From Pseudomonas tohonis (GTDB taxonomy: Bacteria; Pseudomonadota; Gammaproteobacteria; Pseudomonadales; Pseudomonadaceae), in NCBI RefSeq assembly GCF_012767755.2, contig NZ_AP023189.1, positions 6,264,001 through 6,328,000 of the forward strand: a DNA stretch of 64,000 nt, read 5' to 3'. Under the pieces are notes generated by a model. It worked only from the letters and a program-made list of their open reading frames with translations. It had not been told where the DNA came from and searched no databases. Each line of letters starts with the position of its first letter. Positions within the stretch are counted from its first letter, which is position 1. The position numbers and the translations under genes are program-made. Positions 1 to 13,507 of this stretch are shown here, piece by piece.

Positions 1-46
1 CGGCGGATGCCCCGACCACCACTGCGTCCCGCTTCTGCGCGTTCAT
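1..46 (-). CDS. cheB: CheB-type protein-glutamate methylesterase (N-terminal start only)
   Basis: Only the first 15 codons lie in the window; the gene continues beyond base 1. The translation begins MNAQKRDAVVVGASA, and the VVVGASAGG-type start is typical of stand-alone CheB methylesterase domains, which demethylate chemoreceptor glutamates. Its ATG (46-44) overlaps the TGA of the upstream cheR gene in an ATGA arrangement, so the two are probably translationally coupled. The cheR neighbour supports the call. No receiver domain precedes the esterase start, so it is probably a CheB lacking the usual N-terminal receiver. The rest cannot be seen. Confidence 0.7.
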   Translation of the reverse strand, partial: MNAQKRDAVVVGASA

Positions 47-861
47 AGTTTGCGGAAGACCCTTTCCTGGCGGTTGAGCGCTTCGAAGCGGCCGGAATAG
101 GCGGAGAAGTCCAGGCTCTCCTTGCTACCCAGGCCGAGGAAGCCCCGGTGGCACAGCGATTCGTGGAAAAGGCCAAGGGCCCGGTCCTGCAGCTGCTTGT
201 TGAAATAGATCAGCACGTTGCGGCAGGAGATCAGCTGGGTCTCGGAGAACACCGCGTCGGTCGCCAGGCTGTGGTCGGCGAAGGTGACGTTCTCCCGCAG
301 CGACTTGTCGAACAGCGCGCCGTCGTACGCCGCAGTGTAGTAATCCGACAGCGACCCGCGCCCGCCCGCCTTGCGATAGTTCTCGCTGTACTGGCGCATG
401 TCGTCGAGGGAGTAGATGCCGCGACGGGCCTTCTCCAGGGACTGCGGGTTGATGTCGGTGGCATAGATCAGGGTGCGTTCCAGCAGCCCCTCCTCGTGCA
501 GCAGGATGGCCAGGGAGTGCACTTCCTCGCCGGTGCTGCAGCCGGCGATCCACACCTTGATGGAGGGGTAGGTGCGCAGGATGGGCACCACTTCCTGGCG
601 CAGGGCGAGGAAGTAGGAGGGGTCGCGGAACATCTCGCTGACCGGGATCGTCAGGTACTGCAGCAGCTCGTGGAATGCCTGGGCGTCGTGGATGATGCGT
701 TCCTGCAGCGCCGAGATGGTGGCGCAGTCGAACTGGCGCAGGGCGTAGAGCACGCGACGCTTGAGGGACGCGCCCGAATAGTCGCGGAAGTCGTAGCTGT
801 ACTTCAGGTAGATCGCCTCGATCAGCAGGCGCAGCTCGATTTCCTGGGTGCGTTCGGACAT
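43..861 (-). CDS. cheR: CheR-family SAM-dependent protein methyltransferase
   Basis: 272 aa, the usual CheR length. CheR transfers methyl groups from S-adenosylmethionine to receptor glutamates. An N-terminal helical domain (about 1-75) is followed by the Rossmann methyltransferase domain with the SAM loop KVWIAGCSTGEEVHSLAILL, then ATDINPQSLEKARRGIYS and the late motif LISCRNVLIYFN. All are standard CheR motifs. It lies 1 base downstream of a hybrid histidine kinase and overlaps a cheB start, so kinase-CheR-CheB probably form one leftward operon. Such stand-alone modules in pseudomonads often signal to non-flagellar outputs; that role here is inference. Confidence 0.93.
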   Translation of the reverse strand: MSERTQEIELRLLIEAIYLKYSYDFRDYSGASLKRRVLYALRQFDCATISALQERIIHDAQAFHELLQYLTIPVSEMFRDPSYFLALRQEVVPILRTYPSIKVWIAGCSTGEEVHSLAILLHEEGLLERTLIYATDINPQSLEKARRGIYSLDDMRQYSENYRKAGGRGSLSDYYTAAYDGALFDKSLRENVTFADHSLATDAVFSETQLISCRNVLIYFNKQLQDRALGLFHESLCHRGFLGLGSKESLDFSAYSGRFEALNRQERVFRKL

Positions 862-862
862 C

Positions 863-4363
<3,501 letters not shown>

Positions 4364-4605
4364 CTGGGGGTTCCCTGGCCTGGTGCCTAAAATCACCGAT
4401 CTATTGGGGATATCGAAGGGTTTCGCATGGTAATGCGCCCGTACCCTTTAACCAATCACCCCCGTCACATGGCAAATCGACACCAAGTGTCAGGGTTCCG
4501 CTTGGAACACGGGGAGCGGGAAAAAGGTTCATCAAGAAAAAGGGAATTTTTTCCGGCCGCCCATTTCAAAGTTATCCCGCTCCGGATTGCGCGCATGCGC
4601 CTCGA
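4364..4605. promoter_or_regulatory. Divergent intergenic region between two hybrid kinase genes
   Basis: 242 bases between oppositely oriented kinase genes must hold both promoters. The stretch is more AT-rich than its flanks (for example around 4530-4575). I see no convincing -35/-10 pair, repeat or terminator, and no believable short gene. Confidence 0.4.
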
Positions 4606-7188
<2,583 letters not shown>

Positions 7189-7210
7189 GACGCCCCGCGC
7201 ACGAGCTGCC

Positions 7211-7226
7211 TGGCACTGGAATTGCC
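7211..7226 (+). promoter_or_regulatory. Candidate sigma-54 (-24/-12) promoter for the amino-acid ABC operon
   Basis: TGGCACTGGAATTGCC has GG and GC separated by exactly 10 bases, as in the sigma-54 consensus TGGCAC-N5-TTGC. It lies about 230 bases before the transporter ATPase gene, leaving room for a leader. The same bases form a 7-bp inverted repeat (CCTGGCA/TGCCAGG), so a role as a transcript end for the upstream kinase is an alternative, although no U-run follows. Confidence 0.45.
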
Positions 7227-7453
7227 AGGGGTTTGCGCGCAGGGTGCGCCGCCTTTGCGCCGGACCCAGGCAAAAACCGTCTTTTCTTGCGTCTGCGCGA
7301 CAATCGACTGCATCCATGCGACAAGCCCCACAAGCGAGCCGGCGCGGTGCCAGTACCGCCCTTGGCGCCCCTTGGGGCCTATGCTAGGTTGGCCTCCTTC
7401 GCCAGGAAGGCCGATCGCAGCCGGAGCGCATCCGAACAATAAGAGGAACCCCC

Positions 7454-8227
7454 ATGGCCGAGGCCACGCCCGCGCTAGAAATCCGCAACCTGCACAAACG
7501 CTACGGCGATCTTGAAGTGCTCAAGGGCATCTCCCTTACCGCCCGTGACGGTGACGTCATTTCCATCCTCGGCTCTTCCGGTTCCGGAAAGTCCACCTTC
7601 CTGCGTTGCATCAACCTGCTGGAAAACCCCCACCAGGGCCAGATCATCGTCGCCGGTGAAGAACTCAAGCTCAAAGCCGCCCGCACGGGCGAACTGGTCG
7701 CCGCCGACAGCAGGCAGATCAACCGCCTGCGCAGCGAGATCGGCTTCGTGTTCCAGAACTTCAACCTGTGGCCGCACATGACGGTCCTCGACAACATCAT
7801 CGAGGCGCCGCGCCGCGTGCTCGGCCAGAGCAAGGCGGAGGCCACCGAAATAGCCGAGGCCCTGCTGGCCAAGGTCGGCATCGCCGACAAGCGCCACGTC
7901 TACCCCGCCCAGCTCTCCGGCGGCCAGCAGCAGCGCGCGGCAATCGCGCGGACCCTGGCAATGCAGCCTAAAGTGATCCTGTTCGACGAACCCACCTCGG
8001 CGCTCGATCCCGAGATGGTACAAGAAGTGCTTAACGTGATCCGCGCGCTCGCCGAAGAGGGCCGGACAATGCTGCTGGTGACTCACGAGATGAACTTCGC
8101 CCGCCAGGTGTCCAGCGAGGTGGTCTTCCTCCACCAGGGCCTGGTCGAAGAGCAGGGGACGCCCCAGCAGGTGTTCGAGAACCCGAACTCGGCGCGCTGT
8201 AAACAATTCATGTCCAGCAATCGCTAA
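7454..8227 (+). CDS. ABC transporter ATP-binding protein, polar/basic amino acid family (HisP/AotP-like)
   Basis: 257 aa, the family length. It hydrolyses ATP to drive amino-acid import across the inner membrane. Walker A is GSSGSGKST, the Q-loop follows at VFQNFN, the signature is LSGGQQQR, Walker B is VILFDEPTSALDP and the switch His is in LVTHEM. AGAGGAAC lies 7 bases before the ATG. It is first of four co-directional genes (ATPase, binding protein, two permeases), the same content as hisJQMP/aot-type operons. The substrate is probably histidine, arginine, ornithine or lysine and cannot be fixed from sequence. Confidence 0.95.
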   Translation: MAEATPALEIRNLHKRYGDLEVLKGISLTARDGDVISILGSSGSGKSTFLRCINLLENPHQGQIIVAGEELKLKAARTGELVAADSRQINRLRSEIGFVFQNFNLWPHMTVLDNIIEAPRRVLGQSKAEATEIAEALLAKVGIADKRHVYPAQLSGGQQQRAAIARTLAMQPKVILFDEPTSALDPEMVQEVLNVIRALAEEGRTMLLVTHEMNFARQVSSEVVFLHQGLVEEQGTPQQVFENPNSARCKQFMSSNR

Positions 8228-8244
8228 ACACGGAGCAACATCGC

Positions 8245-8997
8245 ATGAAGAACTACAAGAAGATCCTGCTGGCCGCTGCCGCTACCCTGGCCTTCGGGAC
8301 CAGCGCCGTCGCCGCCGACAAACTCAAGATCGGCACCGAAGGCGCCTACCCGCCCTTCAACCTGATCGACGCCAGCGGCCAGGTCGGCGGCTTCGACGTC
8401 GAGATCGCCCAGGCCCTCTGCGCCAAGATGAAGGCCGAGTGCGAAGTGGTCACCTCCGACTGGGACGGCATCATCCCGGCCCTGAACGCCAAGAAATTCG
8501 ACTTCCTCGCCGCCTCCATGTCGATCACCGAGGAACGCAAGCAGGCCGTCGACTTCACCGACGCCTACTACACCAACAAGCTGCAGTTCATCGCTCCCAA
8601 GGACGCTGACTTCAAGACCGACAAGGCCAGCCTGAAAGGCAAGGTCATCGGTGCCCAGCGCGCCACCATCGCCGGCACCTGGCTCGAAGACAACATGGCC
8701 GACGTCGTCGACATCAAGCTCTACGACACCCAGGAGAACGCCTACCTGGACCTGTCCTCCGGCCGTCTCGACGGCGTCCTGGCCGACAAGTTCGTCAACT
8801 GGGAATGGCTCAAGAGCGATGCCGGCAAAGGCTTCGAATTCAAGGGCGAACCGGTGTTCGACAACGACAAGATCGCCATCGCCGTGCGCAAGGGCGACCC
8901 GCTGCGCGAGAAGCTGAACGCGGCCCTGAAGGAAATCGTCGCTGACGGCACCTACAAGAAGATCAACGACAAGTACTTCCCCTTCAGCATCTATTGA
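8245..8997 (+). CDS. Periplasmic basic amino acid binding protein (HisJ/ArgT/AotJ-like)
   Basis: 250 aa with a Sec signal peptide (MKNYKK then a hydrophobic run, cleavage near AVA-ADK). The mature protein starts KLKIGTEGAYPPFNLID, the classic start of family-3 solute-binding proteins, followed by GFDVEIAQALCAKM and the ligand-lobe motif DWDGIIPALNAKKFDFLAA. It captures an amino acid in the periplasm and delivers it to the permease pair encoded downstream. It begins 17 bases after the ATPase gene. The family suggests arginine/ornithine/histidine-type ligands; the exact specificity is inference. Confidence 0.95.
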   Translation: MKNYKKILLAAAATLAFGTSAVAADKLKIGTEGAYPPFNLIDASGQVGGFDVEIAQALCAKMKAECEVVTSDWDGIIPALNAKKFDFLAASMSITEERKQAVDFTDAYYTNKLQFIAPKDADFKTDKASLKGKVIGAQRATIAGTWLEDNMADVVDIKLYDTQENAYLDLSSGRLDGVLADKFVNWEWLKSDAGKGFEFKGEPVFDNDKIAIAVRKGDPLREKLNAALKEIVADGTYKKINDKYFPFSIY

Positions 8998-9053
8998 TGC
9001 CCGCCTGACCGGCGTCGCCCACGCGGCGCCGGTCCCCAGCAGTAGCCTTGCAG

Positions 9054-9749
9054 ATGAACCTCGACCTCTACGGATTCGGCCCCGCCCTGGCGGCCGGCAC
9101 CCTCATGACCATCAAGCTGGCGCTCTGCGCGCTGTCGCTCGGTCTGGTGCTGGGCCTGCTCGGTGCCCTGGCCAAGACTTCCCCCAAAAAGCCGCTGCAG
9201 TGGCTTGGCGGAACCTACTCCACCCTGGTACGCGGTGTGCCCGAGCTGCTCTGGGTCCTGCTGATCTATTTCGGCACCGTGAACCTCATGCGCGCCATCG
9301 GCGAGAAGATCGGCGTGCCCGGCCTGGAGCTGTCGGCCTTCGCCGCCGGCACCATCGCCCTGGGCCTGTGCTTCGGCGCCTACGCCACCGAGGTGTTCCG
9401 CGGCGCCATCCTAGCCATCCCCAAGGGGCATCGTGAGGCGGGCCTGGCGCTCGGGATGTCCAACGGACGCATCCTCTGGCGCCTGATCCTGCCGCAGATG
9501 TGGCGCATCGCCCTGCCGGGCCTGGGCAACCTGTTCATGATCCTGATGAAGGACACCGCGCTGGTCTCGGTGATCGGCCTCGAGGAAATCATGCGGCGCT
9601 CGCAGATCGCCGTGACCGCCAGCAAGGAGCCCTTCACCTTCTACATGGTGGCGGCCTTCATCTACCTGGGCCTGACCATCCTCGCGATGATCGGCATGCA
9701 CTGGCTCGAAAAACGCGCCGGACGCGGCTTCAAGAGGAGCGCGGCATGA
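9054..9749 (+). CDS. Amino acid ABC transporter permease (HisQ-like)
   Basis: About 231 aa, polytopic (five predicted membrane segments). It carries the inner-membrane permease EAA-type loop AILAIPKGHREAGLALGMS, which contacts the ATPase. The region following it (ILPQMWRIALPGLGNLFMILMKDTALVSVIG) is standard for the HisM/HisQ family. I prefer the ATG at 9054 to the TTG two codons earlier. Its TGA overlaps the ATG of the second permease (ATGA). It forms a heterodimeric channel with that protein. Confidence 0.93.
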   Translation: MNLDLYGFGPALAAGTLMTIKLALCALSLGLVLGLLGALAKTSPKKPLQWLGGTYSTLVRGVPELLWVLLIYFGTVNLMRAIGEKIGVPGLELSAFAAGTIALGLCFGAYATEVFRGAILAIPKGHREAGLALGMSNGRILWRLILPQMWRIALPGLGNLFMILMKDTALVSVIGLEEIMRRSQIAVTASKEPFTFYMVAAFIYLGLTILAMIGMHWLEKRAGRGFKRSAA

Positions 9750-10435
9750 ACTGGGACGTGATCGTCAAATACCTGCCGCGCCTGTTCGACGGGGCGCTGC
9801 TGACCCTGGAGCTGGTGGCCATCGCCGTGGTCGCCGGGCTGATCCTCGCCCTGCCCATGGGCATCGCCCGCTCCTCGCGCCACTGGTACGTGCGCGCGCT
9901 GCCCTACGGCTACATCTTCTTCTTCCGTGGCACACCGCTGCTGGTCCAGCTGTTCCTGGTCTACTACGGCCTCGCCCAGTTCGACCTGGTGCGCAAGGGC
10001 CCGCTATGGCCCTACCTGCGCGACCCGTTCTGGTGTGCGGTCATCACCATGACCCTGCACACGGCGGCCTATATCGCCGAGATCATCCGCGGCGCCATCC
10101 AGGCCATCCCGCCGGGCGAGATCGAGGCCGCGCGGGCGCTGGGCATGTCGCAGTTCAAGACATTGGTGCACATCGTGCTGCCGCGCGCCGCGCGCATCGG
10201 CCTGCCGGCGTACAGCAACGAGGTGATCCTGATGCTCAAGGCCAGCGCCCTGGCCAGCACCGTGACCCTGCTGGAACTCACCGGCATGGCCCGCACCATC
10301 ATTGCCCGCACCTACCTGCCGGTGGAGATTTTCTTCGCTGCCGGGATGTTCTACCTGGTGATCGCCTTCCTCCTCGTGCGCGGCTTCCGCCTGCTCGAGC
10401 GCTGGCTGCGCGTCGACGCCAGCCAGGGCCGCTGA
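9746..10435 (+). CDS. Amino acid ABC transporter permease (HisM-like)
   Basis: 229 aa, polytopic. The start at 9746 is fixed by the strong site AGAGGAGC and the ATGA overlap with the first permease; the frame stays open further upstream but that extension would be out-of-frame HisQ sequence. It contains FFFRGTPLLVQLFLVYYG near the N-terminal third and the EAA loop AIQAIPPGEIEAARALGMSQ, both typical of HisM. It is the last gene of the transporter operon and partners the preceding permease. Confidence 0.94.
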   Translation: MNWDVIVKYLPRLFDGALLTLELVAIAVVAGLILALPMGIARSSRHWYVRALPYGYIFFFRGTPLLVQLFLVYYGLAQFDLVRKGPLWPYLRDPFWCAVITMTLHTAAYIAEIIRGAIQAIPPGEIEAARALGMSQFKTLVHIVLPRAARIGLPAYSNEVILMLKASALASTVTLLELTGMARTIIARTYLPVEIFFAAGMFYLVIAFLLVRGFRLLERWLRVDASQGR

Positions 10436-10440
10436 CCTCC

Positions 10441-10474
10441 CGCCGCCCCTCGTCACGAGGGGCGGCGCTATACT
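10441..10474 (+). promoter_or_regulatory. GC-rich 12-bp dyad followed by a TATACT -10-like element
   Basis: CGCCGCCCCTCG / CGAGGGGCGGCG form a near-perfect hairpin around TCA immediately after the permease stop. It is followed by TATACT (10469-10474), about 30 bases before the methyltransferase ATG. The hairpin lacks a U-run, so it may be a weak transcript end for the transporter operon or an operator; TATACT fits the -10 of the next gene. Confidence 0.4.
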
Positions 10475-10504
10475 GCGCACCCGATCGCCGTCGTCCCCCT
10501 CGCC

Positions 10505-11764
10505 ATGCCAAGCCCCGCGCCCCTTCAGGGGCCCCTGCTGCTCGAACGCTTCACCGCACTGGATGAGTTCCTCAGCCACGGCTACCCGTTGTGGCACCCG
10601 GAGCCTTTCACCGAGCTGCGCCTGGGCTGGGAAGACGAACTGCCCGATCTCGCCCGCTGGCTTCGCAGCCGCAGCCTGGAGCAGGCGGAAGCCAGCCATG
10701 GTCTGTTGCAGCTGCCCGATGCGCCTGCGCCCTTCCCCGGGCTGGCCGGCCGCTCGCGCGAGCTGGCCGACATCGGCGCCTTCGACCCGGCCCCAGCACG
10801 CGAGTGGCCGTCCGCCTTATGCCTCGACGTACCCGGGCGCAAATGGCAGCAGATCCAGGCCTTCGCCGGCAGCCTGCGGTTCAGCCAGGCGCCCCGTCAC
10901 TGGCTCGACTGGTGTGCCGGCAAGGGCCACCTGGGGCGCAGCCTGGCCCACCCTGATGCGACGCTCACCTGCCTGGAATTCGACCCCCTGCTGGTGGAAG
11001 ACGGCCAGCGCCTCAGCGACCGGCTCGGGATCGACGCATCGCATCGGCTGCAGGACGTGATGGCCTGCGACACCGCCGCCCAGCTGCGACCCGAACACAC
11101 CGCCATCGCCCTGCATGCCTGCGGCGACCTTCACGTACGCCTGCTGCACCTGGCCAGCGACCAGGGCTGTGGACAACTGGCCGTGGCCCCTTGCTGCTAC
11201 AACCGCATCGACGAGGCGCAGTACCGCCCCCTGTCCACCGCCGCGCAGGGCTCGAGCCTGCGACCGGACCGTCGCGACCTGCGCCTGGTGCAGAGCGAAA
11301 CCGTCACCGCCGGCGCCCGCGTCCGTCGCCAGCGCGACCAGTCCATGGCCAGGCGCCTGGCCTTCGACCTGCTGCAGCGGGAGCAGCGCGGCATCGACCT
11401 CTACCTGCCCACGCCCTCGCTACCGGTGAGCTGGCTGGAGAAACCCTTCGAGCGCTACTGCCACGACCTCGCCGAATTGAAGGGCCTGGCCACCCCCGCT
11501 TCACGCGATTGGGATCGGCTGGAAGCCCAGGGCCGGGAACGCCTGGCCCAGGTGCGCAACCTCGAACTGCTGCGCGCCCTCTTCCGCCGTCCGCTGGAGG
11601 TCTGGCTGCTGCTCGACCGCGCCCTGTTCCTCCAGGAACGCGGCTACCAAGTGCAGGCCGGCCGCTTCTGCGAACACCGCCTCACCCCCCGCAACCTCCT
11701 GCTGCTCGCGGAGCGCAGCGACTTGCCCACAGAACCTGTGGATAACTTTGTTGATGATTTATGA
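10505..11764 (+). CDS. Class I SAM-dependent methyltransferase (Methyltransf_32-like)
   Basis: 419 aa. The central region has a SAM-binding loop DWCAGKGHLGRSLAH, then an acidic strand end (LEFDPLLVEDG), ALHACGDLHVRLL and a CCYNRI motif. These are typical of the TRM13/METTL25-like methyltransferase domain found in conserved Pseudomonas proteins. The substrate is not known, possibly RNA by family resemblance. It ends about 235 bases before tRNA-Thr and is read from its own TATACT-type promoter. Confidence 0.8.
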   Translation: MPSPAPLQGPLLLERFTALDEFLSHGYPLWHPEPFTELRLGWEDELPDLARWLRSRSLEQAEASHGLLQLPDAPAPFPGLAGRSRELADIGAFDPAPAREWPSALCLDVPGRKWQQIQAFAGSLRFSQAPRHWLDWCAGKGHLGRSLAHPDATLTCLEFDPLLVEDGQRLSDRLGIDASHRLQDVMACDTAAQLRPEHTAIALHACGDLHVRLLHLASDQGCGQLAVAPCCYNRIDEAQYRPLSTAAQGSSLRPDRRDLRLVQSETVTAGARVRRQRDQSMARRLAFDLLQREQRGIDLYLPTPSLPVSWLEKPFERYCHDLAELKGLATPASRDWDRLEAQGRERLAQVRNLELLRALFRRPLEVWLLLDRALFLQERGYQVQAGRFCEHRLTPRNLLLLAERSDLPTEPVDNFVDDL

Positions 11765-11838
11765 GCAACTGCCCGAACGCCCATCCGGGCAAGGCCTGCT
11801 GAGAATTGATCGCTTTTTGAGCAAAAAATAAATCATCA
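11752..11838. repeat. 11-bp perfect inverted repeat spanning the end of the methyltransferase gene
   Basis: TGATGATTTAT (11752-11762, covering the stop codon) and ATAAATCATCA (11828-11838) are exact reverse complements separated by 65 bases. The spacer contains a small GC stem (GCCCG/CGGGC) and GCTTTTTGAGC. It could be a long 3' structure or transcript end; the function is unknown. Confidence 0.4.
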
Positions 11839-11960
11839 GAAAAACAGCCAGTTACGCCATTCCGCGACCCAGATCACAGATCGCGGGTACTCCCGTGCCA
11901 AAAACCTCACACTTGTGCATAAGCCCACGCCTTCTGATTCTGAGCAGCACCATCAGGTGG

Positions 11961-11988
11961 TTTACTCAGCCCAGCCAATCGCTATAAT
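11961..11988 (+). promoter_or_regulatory. tRNA-Thr promoter
   Basis: TATAAT (11983-11988) lies 11 bases before the mature tRNA 5' end, with TTTACT (11961-11966) 16 bases further upstream as a plausible -35. Confidence 0.6.
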
Positions 11989-11999
11989 GGCCGCCCCTT

Positions 12000-12076
<77 letters not shown>

Positions 12077-12083
12077 CAAAATC

Positions 12084-12114
12084 AAAAGGTTACGCATCCG
12101 CGTAGCCTTTTTTT
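12084..12114 (+). terminator. Phage-carried terminator after tRNA-Thr
   Basis: AAAGGTTACGC / GCGTAGCCTTT (one G-U pair) with loop ATCC and a following T-run. It replaces the native tRNA terminator, which now lies at 53234-53264 on the other side of the prophage. Confidence 0.85.
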
Positions 12115-12124
12115 GTGCCTGAAA

Positions 12125-12143
12125 CGTACAATTTGGCGTACAA
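12125..12143. repeat. CGTACAA repeats next to the left attachment site (candidate integrase arm sites)
   Basis: CGTACAA occurs at 12125-12131 and 12137-12143, 49 and 61 bases inside the prophage from the core. Two further copies lie on the other prophage end (53078 and 53132). In the circular phage they would flank the core as arm-type sites. Confidence 0.5.
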
Positions 12144-12464
12144 CTCAAGCACGGATGTGGATAAATTCTTACGCAGAATGGGTGTGTATGCCGCTCGTCT
12201 AGGTGATGACTGCCTAGTTCCGCAACCCTGACCGCTATGGCATAGTGCATGTCCGTTTGGGAAAGTAATGCGACGAGGCGAGTCGTGTGGCGGTCGGTTG
12301 ACTAATGGCGTCCCACTAGCTACACCCCGATTGTGATCGTCGCGAAGGCGAACACTCCGCCAAGAGCAGTGTCAAGATTCATGAGCTCCCACCCCTCTTT
12401 GGGTGGGCCGTACCCCTGGGGTGGGGATGTAGTAACTAGACTTACTAAATAGGGAGTGCACCAG
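12144..12464. other. Left-end prophage region without a recognisable protein gene
   Basis: About 320 bases between the candidate arm sites and a short leader reading frame. I see no good coding sequence. It contains GC stems near 12387-12425 (CCCACCCC..GGGTGGG and CCCCTGGGGTGGGG) and an AT-rich stretch (12430-12450) that could hold a promoter for the leader unit. Confidence 0.5.
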
Positions 12465-12494
12465 ATGGCTAGCGTAGGTTTCGGCGAAAGCTAA
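12465..12494 (+). CDS. Putative 9-residue leader peptide MASVGFGES
   Basis: ATG at 12465 has AGGGAG eight bases upstream and the frame closes with TAA after nine codons. It is followed directly by two hairpins, the second an intrinsic terminator, and then by a membrane protein gene 24 bases further on. That layout resembles an attenuator leader. No amino acid is over-represented, so classic tRNA-sensing attenuation is not evident. Whether it is translated is unproven. Confidence 0.3.
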   Translation: MASVGFGES

Positions 12495-12503
12495 TAGTTC
12501 TCA

Positions 12504-12543
12504 CAAGGTAAAACCTTGAAAAGGCCCTAATCGGGCCTTTTTT
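12504..12543 (+). terminator. Hairpin plus intrinsic terminator upstream of the DUF4760-like gene (attenuator candidate)
   Basis: A small stem CAAGGT-AAA-ACCTTG (12504-12518) is followed by AAAAGGCCC-TAATC-GGGCCTTTTTT (12519-12543). The terminator ends 24 bases before the next ATG on the same strand, leaving little room for a separate promoter, so read-through may control that gene. Confidence 0.75.
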
Positions 12544-12567
12544 AATGTCTCAGGGTAGGGGCAAATT

Positions 12568-13503
12568 ATGAGCAAATTTTTCATCGGCACAGCGTTTTCG
12601 GCTTTTGTTATCGGCGTTGTTGCACGCGTCTTCTTTCACACGGCAAACATCACCTTGCCATTTTCTTTGGGCTGGATCGATTTCGCGATCGTCATAGCGG
12701 CGGCGGCTTGCCTGGGGCTATCGGCGTACTCCCTCATTCTGAAGAAGTACCCGGACACCCGCGAAATGCTTCCGCTTTTCAGCGTGATCGTGTGTTTGGT
12801 GATCATTTCCAGCTATGTGGTTCTCCGCTATCAGGAGGCTTATCAGACTTCCCTGTCCATTCTGGTTACCGGGGTGTTCGTTGGGATGGGCTGGTGGATC
12901 CAGTCGATAACAAATGCCGCCGGTGCCAGAAGGACTCACACGCTGAACATCATCATGTCGTCGCGAACCAGCGCTGAGTACCAGGCCCAATCCAGGAACA
13001 TGAATAAAGCATTCCGCGCGGCCGCCATGGCTCCCGAATTGGCTGAGTGGCGAGTCGATCCGAACAAGGATGAGTTCAAGGATATGGATGTCCCGGATGA
13101 TCTCAGGGAAGCCATAGACGGTTCGGTGTACATCCTCAATTACTACGAATTCCTAGCCCAGGGGATTAACTTTCGAGACCTGGACGACTGCCTCCTCAGG
13201 GAGTGCTTCAGCAGCATCCTAGAGGGCCTTGAACGTCGCAATTTCCACCTGATCGTTGAGGCTCAGAAGGCAGATCAGAGGGCTTATGAGGGGCTGATCC
13301 GTCTCACTAAAGAATGGTGCGGAGAGTCCGTCGTTGAGAAGTATCGCGCCAACCCAGCCAACGCCCCTATCGGTCCAATCTTTCCGCCAAAGGACGAGAT
13401 GCAGAAGATTCTGACTGCGAAAGCGAAGCCCGCCGCCACAGTGACCCCTATCCATCAGCCGCTCAAAGCTGCAGACGATTCAGGCGACCAGGCGCACACA
13501 TAA
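12568..13503 (+). CDS. Membrane-anchored DUF4760-like protein, prophage moron candidate
   Basis: 311 aa. Four hydrophobic segments lie within residues 1-120, then a soluble domain with VYILNYYEFLAQGINFRDLDDCLLRECF, which resembles the DUF4760 family (NYxEFLAxGI..D). A charged tail follows. It is on the opposite strand to the adjacent late genes, at the extreme left edge of the prophage, and is more AT-rich than the surrounding host DNA. Edge genes of this type often confer lysogen traits such as superinfection exclusion; that role is inference. Expression may depend on the leader and terminator upstream. Confidence 0.7.
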   Translation: MSKFFIGTAFSAFVIGVVARVFFHTANITLPFSLGWIDFAIVIAAAACLGLSAYSLILKKYPDTREMLPLFSVIVCLVIISSYVVLRYQEAYQTSLSILVTGVFVGMGWWIQSITNAAGARRTHTLNIIMSSRTSAEYQAQSRNMNKAFRAAAMAPELAEWRVDPNKDEFKDMDVPDDLREAIDGSVYILNYYEFLAQGINFRDLDDCLLRECFSSILEGLERRNFHLIVEAQKADQRAYEGLIRLTKEWCGESVVEKYRANPANAPIGPIFPPKDEMQKILTAKAKPAATVTPIHQPLKAADDSGDQAHT

Positions 13504-13507
13504 AGCA

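Noticed and set aside
10441..10467. GC-rich dyad after the permease gene as a standard intrinsic terminator
   Set aside because: It lacks a U-run; kept only as a dyad next to a promoter-like element.
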